Shown here: piece by piece, positions 8,900 to 18,325 of the stretch | Layout: each line of letters starts with the position of its first letter | Numbering within the stretch: position 1 is the first letter of the stretch | Assembly (NCBI GenBank): GCA_963713805.1 | Contig: CAVQNF010000019.1 | Coordinates: 173,534 to 237,533, forward strand | Length of the DNA: 64,000 bases | Direction of reading: 5' to 3' | From: GAS188 sp963713805 | Lineage (GTDB): Bacteria; Pseudomonadota; Alphaproteobacteria; Rhizobiales; Beijerinckiaceae | Notes under the pieces: generated by a model | Databases searched by the model: none | What the model was told of the DNA's origin: nothing | What the model saw: only the letters and a program-made list of their open reading frames with translations | Position numbers and translations under genes: made by a program

Positions 8900-9438
8900 G
8901 CCAGCGTCCCGGGATGAGCTCCTTCGGCCTTTCGCGCAAGCAAGTCCCCCCGGCGAGCAGCGAAAAGGGCGAATGGCGAGCGGCTCAAGTTGCGGCTCTC
9001 GACACATGATCATGCAACGGCTCGGTCGTTTGGGGTCGATGCTCCATCATGCATGAGCGCGCCATTGCGCGGCTTCACACCGCGAGCCATTCGCAAAACG
9101 AAATGATCGGGGGCGTCACTGACGATCACGCCCTCGCTCCGTCCGCCGAAAAGTCGCTGAGAATCCAAGGAGCACTCCAGTCGCCCTCATACGCGGAAAT
9201 GATGGCTTCCGAGTTCCACTGAACACGAAAGCTCTTACGACGTTCACGCGCCATGAGATTGTCCCATGCTGATCAACCTTGATTACAATTCGCGCGTGAA
9301 AAACTTCCTAAGGAAGAATAGAAGATGCCACCAACGAATTTTTACTCTTACTGAATAGTCGAGGCAGTACAATTATTTTGCGGCAGTGCTGCCTCAGCAA
9401 CGGGTTGCGTGAAGATCGAAATCGACAAAGGACTCGCC
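8900..9438. other. Gene-free divergent region between Tad and PilZ genes
   Basis: 539 bases with no coding frame I can support. It must contain the promoters of the leftward tadE pair and the rightward PilZ gene. The part after about 9200 is clearly more AT-rich than its surroundings, but I see no confident operator or RNA. Confidence 0.4.
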
Positions 9439-9834
9439 ATGCTTGAAGAACGGCGCTCCGAACGCGTAAGATCCATCCTGAGAGCAACCATCCGCTTTTA
9501 TGACCGGAACAGGACAATGGATTGCATTGTGAGAAGCATCTCATTGAGCGGGGCCAGGCTGGAGCTCGATCAGACGCTCGTCCTCCCGGAAGAATTTGAG
9601 CTGGCGATTCCACAGCGTGGCGCGATGCTGCAATGTCAACTCAAGTGGAGAACAAAGGCCGCGGTTGGGATCAGATTCAAAAGCCAAACGGCTACGACCC
9701 AGAATGAGGATATCTCGACTGAAAGCATCGAGGCGCTTCAAAGGAGGAACGCGGCTCTCTGCTTGAAGATCGCCCGACTTACGGTGCTGGTTCAAAAATT
9801 GGAGAGCCCCGGCCAGGAAGGCCGAAAGCGATAA
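9439..9834 (+). CDS. PilZ domain protein
   Basis: 131 residues from ATG 9439, preferred over GTG 9409 because AAAGGA lies 7 bases upstream. The N-terminal RRSERVR arginines fit the c-di-GMP-binding RxxxR of PilZ. The second motif reads SISLSG where the consensus is D/NxSxxG, so the first position is substituted and ligand binding may be weakened. A C-terminal helix with hydrophobic heptads (about 95-125) could form a coiled coil. It lies between Tad pilus genes, which suggests a role in surface attachment control (inference). Confidence 0.75.
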   Translation: MLEERRSERVRSILRATIRFYDRNRTMDCIVRSISLSGARLELDQTLVLPEEFELAIPQRGAMLQCQLKWRTKAAVGIRFKSQTATTQNEDISTESIEALQRRNAALCLKIARLTVLVQKLESPGQEGRKR

Positions 9835-10157
9835 TGGGGAAACGATCCCAGCGCACAAAGCAGGTGGCGATCGAGCCGGGCATTCCACTCGACAAAACTT
9901 GAGTTTGCCGGACGCGCCGACTGCTCGACCAACGGGAACCCCGCGCGCCCACAAGGCGACGAATGATAATCCAACCTGCTCACCAACTTCGTCCATGAGA
10001 AGGTCCAGTCGCTTGGCGCCGCTCATTATTAAATGTTTATTGCTGTTATCAAGCATCTACTAGCCGTAACAAAATAAACGGCGATAAATTAACGAGATGT
10101 AAGGCCTTTTCGAGCCAGTTACTTGCAGCGCGACATGGCTTTTTTGGGTGTGAATTC
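9835..10157. other. AT-rich leader of the TadG-like gene
   Basis: 323 bases without a supported gene. The last 120 bases are strikingly AT-rich for this genome and probably carry the promoter of the VWA-TadG gene. No clear terminator for the PilZ gene is visible. Confidence 0.35.
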
Positions 10158-11641
10158 ATGCTTGGGCTAAACATGTGGCTGCGACAATTGTTTCGCCAAT
10201 TCAAGCAAAGCCGATCCGGCAATGTCGCGATAATGTTCGGCCTCACTTGCATTCCTCTGCTGATCGCGATCGGCGTGGCCGTCGACTACACGCGCGTAAC
10301 CGACATCCGAGCCAAGCTCGATGGCGTGGCGGACGCAGCCACTCTCCAGGCCGTCTCCAAGAATGCGAACCCCTTCGTCACAACTCCGACGCAAGCGCAG
10401 GTGCAGCAATACTTCAATACGCTCGCTGCCAACGTCCAGGGTGCAACGATAAATACGACGCAAGCCACCATTACTCCGAGCGTCACCAACTTGTCTGTCA
10501 CGCTAAACTATACGGCTCAGATTCCGACCGTTTTCGGCGGCATCATCGGGACCAACAGTGTTGCCGTTTCGGGAACCTCCACCGCGCAAGTCAATGCGCC
10601 TCCCTACGTGAATTTTTATCTGCTGCTGGACAATTCCCCATCCATGGGATTGGGTGCCACTCCAGCGGACATCAGCAACCTGATCTCGCTCACGGCCAGT
10701 CAAAGCCGACCGTTCCACCCAATGTGAACTCAGGGAGCATTGCGCGCTCGAGCTGCGCGTTCGCCTGCCACCAGCACACCTTCAACAACAAAGGGCAGAT
10801 AACGGGCGATGACCTGACCGACAACTATCATATCGCCAAGCTCAATGGCGTGACGACACGTATCGATGTGCTGCGCACGGCGACGCAGCAATTGACGCAA
10901 ACCGCTGGGGGCGCGGAGACCAAGCCCAACCAGTTCAGCATGGCGATCTATACCTTCAGCGATACCTTCCAGACGGTCGCCCCCTTGTCCAGCAGCATGA
11001 CCACCGTCTCGAGCGATGCCAGTGCCATCGATCTCGCCTATGCGTATTGGAACCAACGCGATGCGCAGACTTCCTTCGATACCGCGTTGCAATACATGAA
11101 CAACATCATCCCCAATTCGGGCAACGGCTCGAGCCCGACGGTCGCCGAGAATTTTCTGTTCCTGGTGACCGACGGCGTCGAGGATGCACCCGTGCAAGGT
11201 TGCTCGGGGTCGGGCGACCCGGCTGATCCGCCGGCGAGCTATCTTCCGCTCAACAACCAGCCGAACATCTCCAATTCGCTCACGGGAAACGTCAGCTCCA
11301 ATTGCCGCCTGATCGACATGATCAAATCCGGTTCCGGAACGATGTGCGACACCCTCAAGAATGCGCCCCGCAACGTCAAGATTGCAATTCTCTATACGCC
11401 TTACCAGCCGGTGACGAGCAACGCCTTCTATAACCAATGGGTGGCAGCGAGCCCGCTGAACAACAACAACGCCGTCAATCCCAATAACCCGACTGACCCC
11501 GCAAGCAACGGAATTGGCGTCGCGCTCAAGGCATGTGCTTCGCCGGGGTTCTATTACCAGGTCACCCCCACCCAGGGCATCAGCCAAGCGATGACGGCGC
11601 TCTTCCAAACGGCAATCAATTCGGTGGTGCTCACCCACTGA
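10158..11641 (+). CDS. TadG-like pilus protein with VWA domain, one frameshift
   Basis: Two frames join near 10690-10705 to give a protein of about 495 residues. The N-terminus has a TadE/G-type membrane segment (GNVAIMFGLTCIPLLIAIGVAV). From about residue 155 a von Willebrand A domain begins with the MIDAS motif DNSPS and continues in the second frame (FLVTDGVED). The shift direction fits one missing base, and coding quality is good on both sides, so I read this as one gene. TadG proteins with VWA domains are pilus-assembly or adhesion accessories at the cell surface. Confidence 0.8.
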
Positions 11642-11798
11642 AATATCATCCACTCCGATCCGGTGACGAAGCTTCGGGAAGCGCACATCGCGGCCTCATC
11701 GGTGATGTCACCGTCGCCTATGTTGACGAGCCGGTGCGACTGAAGAAAACGGCTTCGCGCTCCGGACGGAGCTTCTGCCGTGATCGCCTTGTGCCCTC

Positions 11799-14569
11799 CT
11801 ATCCCAATCGTTTCAGAGCCGCCTCGAGCTTTGCGATGCGCGCGAGCGCGGTTTCGCGGCGCTCGCGCTGCTCCTCGACGACCTCTTCGGGTGCGCGCTT
11901 GACGAAATCGGCATTGGCGAGCTTCGCGTCGATCTTGCCGATGTCCGCGGCCAGGCGATCGCGTTCCTTGCCCAATCGCGTGCGTTCGGCCTCGATGTCG
12001 ATGACGCCGGCAAGCGGGAGGGCGGCCGTCTCGCCGCGCACCAGGATTTGCGCGCCTTGCGCTGGCGGCTCGGCGGCGCTTTCCACGCTCGAGAGGCGCG
12101 CGAGACGTTTGAGCACCGCGTCCCAATGCTCCAGGCGGGCGCCGGTTTCCTTCCCGGGTGCGACGAGAACGAGCGGGATCTGCGCGCCCGCCGGCACATT
12201 CATTTCTGCCCGCACGGAGCGGATTTCGGTCACGAGATCGATGAGCCAGCCGATTTCCGCCTCGGCTCGCGGATCATCGAGGCCGCCGAGATCCGGCCAG
12301 CCGGCGAGCGCGAGAACGCCCCGCTTTTCGCCGACGCTTGCGGCGCCCCACAGCTCTTCGGTGATGAACGGCATGAAGGGGTGCAGGAGCTTCACCGCGC
12401 CTTCGAGAACGAAGGCGATGCTCGCCTGCGTCTCCTTCTTCTGCGCCCCGTCCTCGCCCTGAAGCACGGGCTTAGCAAGCTCGAGATACCAGTCGCAGAA
12501 GCTGTTCCAGGTGAAGCGATAGATGGCGCTGGCGGCCTCGTTGAATTTATACGCCTCGATGCCGACGGTCACTTCGCGCGCCGCGCGCGCCAGCTCGCCC
12601 AGCGCCCATTTGTTCAACGTCCCCGACACGCTCTTCGGATCGAAGCCCTCGACAGGCGCGCAGCCGTTCATCTGCGCAAAGCGCGCCGCGTTCCACAGCT
12701 TCGTCGCGAAATTGCGATAGCCCTCGACACGCTGCACCGACATCTTCACGTCGCGCCCTTGCGCCGCCATCGCGGCGAGCGTGAAGCGCAGGGCATCCGC
12801 GCCGAATTTGTCGATGAGGACGAGGGGATCGATGACGTTGCCCTTCGACTTCGACATCTTGGCGCCCTTCTCGTCCCGCACGAGCGCGTGGATGTAGACG
12901 TCGCGGAAGGGCACCTCCTCCATGAAATTCAAGCCCATCATCATCATCCGGGCGACCCAGAAGAAGATGATGTCGAAGCCGGTGACCAGGACATCGGTCG
13001 GGTAATAGCGGGCAAGCTCGGGCGTCATCTCGCGGCCAGCCGAGCGTCGAGAACGGCCAGAGCGCCGAGGAGAACCAGGTGTCGAGCACGTCCTCGTCGC
13101 GGGTGAGGTAGGACGGCACGCCGCTCCGGATCGAGCGCCAGGCTGCGCGCCTCCTCACGCGAAAGCTCGTTCTTCACCACCGCGTTCGCGAGCGCCGTCG
13201 CGAGCGCTTCTTCATGCGTCTCGGCGACGTAGACCGATCCATCCGGCCCGTACCAGGCCGGAATCTGGTGACCCCACCAGAGCTGGCGCGAGACGCACCA
13301 GGGCTCGATGTTCTCCATCCATTGAAAAAAGGTCTTCTCCCAATTCTGCGGCACGATGCGCGTCCTGCCGTCGCGCACCGCGACCATCGCCTTCTCGGCG
13401 AGCGGCTTCACCTCGACGAACCATTGATCCGTGAGATAGGGCTCGACCGGAACATTCGAGCGGTCGCCATGCGGCACGGTGTGCGTGTGCGGTTCGGTCG
13501 ACCGCAAAAGCCCGCGCTCTTCCATCATGGCGACGATGCGCTTCCTCGCCTCGAAGCGGTCGAGGCCGTTGAGCGCGAAGACGGCGATGAGGTCGGTCGA
13601 GGGCGCGACGCCCTCGTCGAAGGCGCTTTGCGGCTCGAGCTTCAAGGTGGCGTCAGGCGCGAAGATGTTGATCGAGGCGAGCGAATGCCGCTTGCCGACC
13701 TCGAAATCGTTGAAATCATGCGCCGGCGTGATCTTCACCGCGCCCGTGCCCTTCTCGGGATCGGAATAGGCATCGGCGACGATCGGGATCAGCCGCCCGA
13801 CGAGGGGCAGCTTCACCTGGCGACCGACGAGATGCTTGTAGCGCTCGTCGTCCGGATGCACGGCGACCCCGGTGTCGCCCAGCATGGTCTCAGGCCGGGT
13901 CGTGGCGACGGTGAGAACCTCTCCCGTTTCGGCGCCGGTGTCGGAGACGACCGGGTAGTCGAAATGCCAGAGATTGCCCTTGACCTCGACCTGCTCGACC
14001 TCGAGATCGGAGATCGCGGTCTGGAACCGAGGGTCCCAATTCACGAGACGCTTGTCCTTGTAGACGAGCCCCTGCTTGTGGAGTTCGACGAACACCTTGA
14101 TGACGGCCTTGGACAGGCCCTCGTCCATGGTGAAACGCTCGCGCGACCAATCGCAGGACGCGCCGAGGCGCTTCAACTGGTTGATGATGATGCCGCCCAA
14201 TTCTTCCTTCCACGCCCAGACGCGCTTGAGGAATTCCTCGCGGCCGAGCGTGCGCCGATCGGGTTGTTGCGTCTCCATCAATTGCCGCTCGACCACCATT
14301 TGCGTCGCGATGCCGGCGTGGTCCGTGCCCGGCTGCCACAGCACGTCGCGCCCGCGCATGCGCTCGAAGCGACACAGGATGTCCTGGAGCGTGTTGTTGA
14401 GCGCATGCCCCATATGGAGGGAGCCGGTGACGTTCGGAGGCGGAATCACGATCGCGTAGGGGCGCGCCTGAGCGCGCTCGGGGCGGCCGGCCTTGAACGC
14501 ACCTGCGTCTTCCCAGACGGCGGCGACGCGATGCTCGACGGCCGCGGGATCGAAAGTCTTGTCCATCAT
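11799..14569 (-). CDS. valS: Valyl-tRNA synthetase, split by two frameshifts
   Basis: The N-terminal 480 or so residues carry the class I HIGH-type motif HMGH (after PPNVTGSL) and the editing domain. A short central stretch in a second frame (about 13040-13145) reads SYLTRDEDVLDTWFSSALWPFSTLGWP. The rest, in a third frame, carries GAKMSKSKGN (KMSKS), the anticodon-binding domain and the C-terminal coiled coil typical of ValRS. At about 13035 removing one base restores LGWPE-MTPEL; a second extra base lies near 13140. The enzyme charges tRNA-Val and is essential, so sequence errors are far likelier than a dead gene. Tandem ATGs (14569, 14566) follow GAGGA. Confidence 0.93.
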
Positions 14570-14712
14570 TCCTCGACTGGGGAGGGGAAAATGCCCCGTG
14601 CTTCAAGCGCAGGGACAGGGGTCAAGTCAACGCCGGCTCGGCTCGGCGCTCAACTTCCGAGCGCCGATGAGCGAGAGGGCCGTCGCCCGCCAAGGTCGCC
14701 GGGAGATGCGCT

Positions 14713-15303
14713 TCAGCCTTCCTTTTTCGACGCTTTTCGCCGCTTCGCTTCGCCCCGGGCTTCGCTCGGCTTGGCTTCGCTCGACTTGGCTTCGCTCGGC
14801 TTGGCTTCGCTCGGCTTGGCTTCGCTCGGCTTGGCTTCGCTCGGCTTGGCTTCGCTCGGCTTGGCCTTCGCCGTGCGGCCGCGAGCAGGCTTTGCCGGCG
14901 AGGCTTCCTTGTGAAGCGAGGCGGAGGCCTTCGCAGCCGCCTTCCTCGGTTGGGTCTGCGGCCGAGAGCCGGCGGGAGCGGGCCGTGCCCTTGCCTCGAC
15001 CTCTTCGCGGCGACGCAGCTCATGATTGAGGCGCCGCAAGGCCTTCGAGAACACCTGTTTTCGCCGCCCCACCTGAGCCTCATCTCCCTTCGAGGAGGCT
15101 TCGCGGACCGTCCGCCGCACACGCGCGCGACGGTTTTCCACCAGGATCACACGCAGTTTCTCCCGGCGTTCGCCCAAATCATGCTTCGCCGATTTCAAGA
15201 CTTCGAGGCTCAAGGACGAAATGGCGGGATGGTGCGTCACCTTCACCGCCTCGAAGTCCTCAGGCGTCAGAAGCTTCTTCTCGCTCGCGATCGGAATGCT
15301 CAT
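14713..15303 (-). CDS. Basic protein with histone-H1-like repeat tail
   Basis: 196 residues, highly basic. The N-terminal 105 residues are charged and helical (KLLTPEDFEAVKVTHHPAI...), with a segment RKQVFSKALRRLNHELRRR that recurs in a conserved Hyphomicrobiales family of unknown function. The C-terminal half is Ala/Lys/Pro-rich and contains seven tandem pentapeptides KPSEA (one is KSSEA), then RGEAKRRKASKKEG. Such tails resemble eukaryotic H1 and bacterial HctB/AlgP-like DNA-binding tails, so DNA or RNA binding is inferred. It sits between tsf and valS on the same strand. GGGA lies upstream of the ATG. Confidence 0.75.
   Translation of the reverse strand: MSIPIASEKKLLTPEDFEAVKVTHHPAISSLSLEVLKSAKHDLGERREKLRVILVENRRARVRRTVREASSKGDEAQVGRRKQVFSKALRRLNHELRRREEVEARARPAPAGSRPQTQPRKAAAKASASLHKEASPAKPARGRTAKAKPSEAKPSEAKPSEAKPSEAKPSEAKSSEAKPSEARGEAKRRKASKKEG
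14758..14862 (-). repeat. Seven tandem 15-bp repeats encoding KPSEA
   Basis: 105 bases made of seven nearly identical 15-base units (forward unit ggcttcgctcggctt), one unit differing by a single base. It is in frame within the basic-protein gene, so copy-number change would alter tail length without disrupting the frame. Confidence 0.95.
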
Positions 15304-15642
15304 GATGCGACTTCCCGTTTAGCGCCACGTTTTGTAGCGGCCTCGCAAACTCCCTATCCCTCGACCTTGAGAACTCTGCCGTCCTCCTTCAGCTTTGTGG
15401 TGAAATGGCGTCGCTTTGCAAGTCTGGGTTCCCGCCTGCGCGGGAACGAGCACGGGCGCTTGCGGGAACGAGCGCGGGTGAGGCTCCAGGTTTCCGCTCA
15501 TCTCCGCGAAGGCAGGACCCAGATTATCTGGAGCTCGTACCTTGAGAGATCTGGGTTCGCGCCTGCGCGGAGCGCGGGCGGTTGCGGAAACGAGCGCGGG
15601 TGAGGCTCCAGGCTTTTGCTCTACGAGGCGAGCGTGCGCTGA
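15304..15642. repeat. Gene-free region with REP-like palindromes and a direct repeat
   Basis: No gene is supported here. Palindromic segments of the type CCCGCCTGCGCGGG recur (15431-15444 and related copies near 15556). An exact direct repeat of about 22 bases, gagcgcgggtgaggctccag, occurs near 15472 and again near 15593. The same palindrome family is seen near 27830-27940, so this is a dispersed extragenic element. Confidence 0.6.
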
Positions 15643-16561
15643 TCAGCCCTTGGCCGCGGCCGCGACCTCGGCCGCGAAATCATTCTCGCCCTTCTCGATC
15701 CCCTCCCCCAGCGCATAGCGCACGAAGCCCGCGATGCGCAGCGGCTGCTTCGTCCGGTTTCCGAATTCCTGCACCGCCTGGCCGACCGTCTTCGACGGGT
15801 CGCGCACATAGGCCTGATCGATGAGGCAGACCTCCTTGTAATAGGTCTTGAGCCCGCTCTCGACGATCTTGTCGATCACATGGGCGGGCTTGCCTTGGTG
15901 CTTCTCGGAAAGGATCGCCCGCTCGCGCGCCACCGTCTCCTTGTCGAGCGAGGTGCAATCGAGCGCGAGCGGGTTGGCCGCGGCGACATGCATGGCGATC
16001 TCGCGACCGAAACTCGCAAGATCGGCGTGCTTGCCGGGCGAACTCGAGCGCCACGAGCACCGCGATCTTGCCGAGCCCGTCCGCGACGAGGTTATGGATG
16101 TAGGTCCCGATGATGCCGTTCGCCACCTGGAGCCGCTTCGCCCGGCGCAAGGTCATGTTCTCGCCGATGGTCGCGACCGCGTGCGAGATGGCATCCGCGA
16201 CCGTGCCGCCGCCCGGATAGGCGGCGGCCTTGAGCGCTTCGACATCGTCGCCCTTTTCGAGAGCGATGTGGGCGATGTGGCGCACGAGGTTCTGGAAGCC
16301 CTCGTTGCGGGCGACGAAATCGGTCTCCGAATTCACCTCGACCACGACGCCGTGATCGCCGCGATGGGCGAGCGCGACGAGGCCTTCGGCCGCCACGCGA
16401 CCGGATTTCTTCGCGGCCTTGGCGAGGCCTTTCTTGCGCAGCCAGTCGACCGCCGGCTCGATCCTGCCTTGGGTCTCGTTCAACGCCGCCTTGCAATCCA
16501 TCATGCCCGCGCCGGTCTTGTCGCGAAGCTCCTTGACCATGGAGGCGGAAATCACTGCCAT
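15643..16561 (-). CDS. tsf: Elongation factor Ts, one frameshift
   Basis: Start ATG at 16561 (MAVISASMVKELRDKTGAGMMDCKAAL, the canonical EF-Ts N-terminus, including the TDFVARN EF-Tu-contact motif). The frame changes near 16035: dropping one T turns VALEF into VALES-PGKHADLASFGREIAMHVAA, after which the second frame continues to a normal C-terminus (total about 305 residues). EF-Ts is the nucleotide exchange factor of EF-Tu and is essential, so a one-base sequence error is the likely cause. It follows rpsB on the same strand, as usual, with a 281-base gap. Confidence 0.95.
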
Positions 16562-16639
16562 CGCACCTTAGCCCTTCTCTTCAAATCAAATGATGACGGC
16601 GCCGCCGGCTTTCGGCAGCGCGACGATCCACAGCTCGAT

Positions 16640-16745
16640 GACTTCCCAAGCGTCGTCATGACCGTCCTCGGACTTGTTCCGAGGATCAGCCCGGCCATCA
16701 ACGCCTGTCTTCGCACGGAAAACATACGGATGGCGCGGGCCGGCC
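16640..16745. repeat. REP-type palindrome between rpsB and tsf
   Basis: This stretch contains gtcatgaccgtcctcggac, a complementary cluster, and gccatcaacgcctgtct. It is a diverged copy of the element found at 20395-20520 and in the array at 48540-49040. The position inside the ribosomal operon gap suggests a transcript-internal hairpin. Confidence 0.6.
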
Positions 16746-16842
16746 CGGCGCGGACGCGATCGACACGATGAACGTCATCGGAACCCTATGCCAAAGCCGA
16801 TGCACGAGCGAGAGCCGATGCACGAGCGCTACCCGACAGGGC

Positions 16843-17871
16843 CTATTCCGCCTCGCCCAAGCTTCGCGCCTGTTCGATCCAATGCTCGCGCTCGATGCGT
16901 CCCGAAAGCTTGAGCTCGTGATCGAGCGTCGTAGCGTCTTCGGGAGACATGGCGGCGACCTGCCAGAAATGGAAGATGCCCGCATCGTTCATCTTCTTCT
17001 CGATCTCCGGCCCGAGGCCATGAAGATGCTTGAGATCGTCGGGCGCGCCGCGCGGGCCGACGAGGCGCTCGAAGGCGACGCTGGGCGTCCCCTCCATCGT
17101 CTGCGTCGGTTCGGGCGCCACCTCGGGCAAAGCCTCCTCGACAGGCGCTTCCGCCGCGCCCGTGTCGATGCCGAGCTCGCCCTGGTGGCGCGAGATGCCG
17201 TCGATCGCCGCGCGCGCCACGAGATCGCAATAGAGCGAGATCGCGCGACCGGCGTCGTCATTCGCCGGAATCGGAAAGGTGATGAAGTCAGGGTTGCAAT
17301 TCGTGTCGACGATGGCGACCACCGGAATGCCGAGCTTCTTCGCCTCCTCGATCGCGAGCTGCTCCTTGTTCGTGTCGATCACGAAGATGAGGTCGGGCGT
17401 GCCGCCCATGTCCTTGATGCCGCCGAGCGTGCGGTCGAGCTTGTCGCGTTCGCGCGACAGCATCAGCCGCTCCTTCTTGGTGAGGCCCTGGGCACCGGTC
17501 GCCAAAGTGTTCTCGACCTCGCGCAGGCGCTTGATCGAATTCGAGATCGTCTTCCAGTTGGTCAGCATGCCGCCGAGCCAGCGGGCGTTGACGAAATATT
17601 GCGCGCAGCGCTTGGCCGCATCCGCGATCTGATCGGCCGCCTGCCGCTTGGTGCCGACGAACAGCACGCGTCCGCCGCGCGCCACCGTGTCGCTGATCGC
17701 CTGCAGGCCTCGGTGCAGGAGCGGAACGGTCTGGCCGAGATCGATGATGTGCACGCCGTTGCGGACGCCGAAGATGTAGGACTCCATCTTCGGATTCCAA
17801 CGATGCGATTGATGGCCGAAATGCGCGCCAGCTTCCAAAAGCTGACGCATGCTGAAATCAGGTAGCGCCAT
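16843..17871 (-). CDS. rpsB: Ribosomal protein S2 with C-terminal helix-hairpin-helix extension
   Basis: 342 residues against about 240-260 in most bacteria. The S2 core begins MALPDFSMRQLLEAGAHFGH and includes RWLGGMLTNW and VDTNCNP. After an acidic Ala/Pro linker (about 235-265) comes a domain with DDLKHLHGLGPEIEKKMNDAG and GRIEREHWIEQA. This helix-hairpin-helix module is also known on alphaproteobacterial NuoE and L21. Extended S2 proteins are known in Hyphomicrobiales. The module probably contacts RNA on the small subunit (inference). Confidence 0.95.
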   Translation of the reverse strand: MALPDFSMRQLLEAGAHFGHQSHRWNPKMESYIFGVRNGVHIIDLGQTVPLLHRGLQAISDTVARGGRVLFVGTKRQAADQIADAAKRCAQYFVNARWLGGMLTNWKTISNSIKRLREVENTLATGAQGLTKKERLMLSRERDKLDRTLGGIKDMGGTPDLIFVIDTNKEQLAIEEAKKLGIPVVAIVDTNCNPDFITFPIPANDDAGRAISLYCDLVARAAIDGISRHQGELGIDTGAAEAPVEEALPEVAPEPTQTMEGTPSVAFERLVGPRGAPDDLKHLHGLGPEIEKKMNDAGIFHFWQVAAMSPEDATTLDHELKLSGRIEREHWIEQARSLGEAE

Positions 17872-18325
17872 GATGTCTCAAAGCTCCGGTTGGACCTCCG
17901 CGGTCAAAGGCCAGATCACTTGCAAAAGTCACCTAGCCACCGGATCGAGCCATGAGGGCTCTTGACCGACCGCGTGCGGGATGAGGCGCCGATATAAGGG
18001 CGTGCGCGACTTAGCGCAACCTCGATCGTCATTTCGGCCGATCGAGCTCGTCGATTCTTCGAAGCTCGGCCAAACGCGAGGCCGGATTGCCGGCGCTCCA
18101 CGCCCCGATTGCGGGCAAGAGTCTTGAAAAACGCATTGCAGAATGTGACAAAACGCATCGCACATGCTAATTTGGTAAACTGTATCTGCTAATGTTCGCC
18201 GTTGTGGTAAGTCGGCACGCGATTCGCGCGCCACTCCCGCCGAGCTCAAAACAGCTCTGTCTTCCCATTGATTTTGCAAGTGTTTCGGCAAAACCGTTTC
18301 GCCTTTTCGCGGAACGGAGTGGAAC
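17872..18325. other. Gene-free divergent region between rpsB and the autotransporter
   Basis: 454 bases with no supported gene. It holds the promoter of the leftward rpsB-tsf operon and probably that of the rightward autotransporter. The part at 18150-18200 is AT-rich (catgctaatttggtaaactg). I see no secure operator. Confidence 0.4.

Noticed and set aside
14758..14862. Tandem repeats as a CRISPR array
   Set aside because: Units are contiguous 15-mers without spacers and encode an in-frame pentapeptide.
13214..14914. A 566-codon plus-strand frame over valS and the repeat protein
   Set aside because: It ends in translated shadow of the KPSEA repeat (ASLGL units) and is antisense to clear ValRS motifs.
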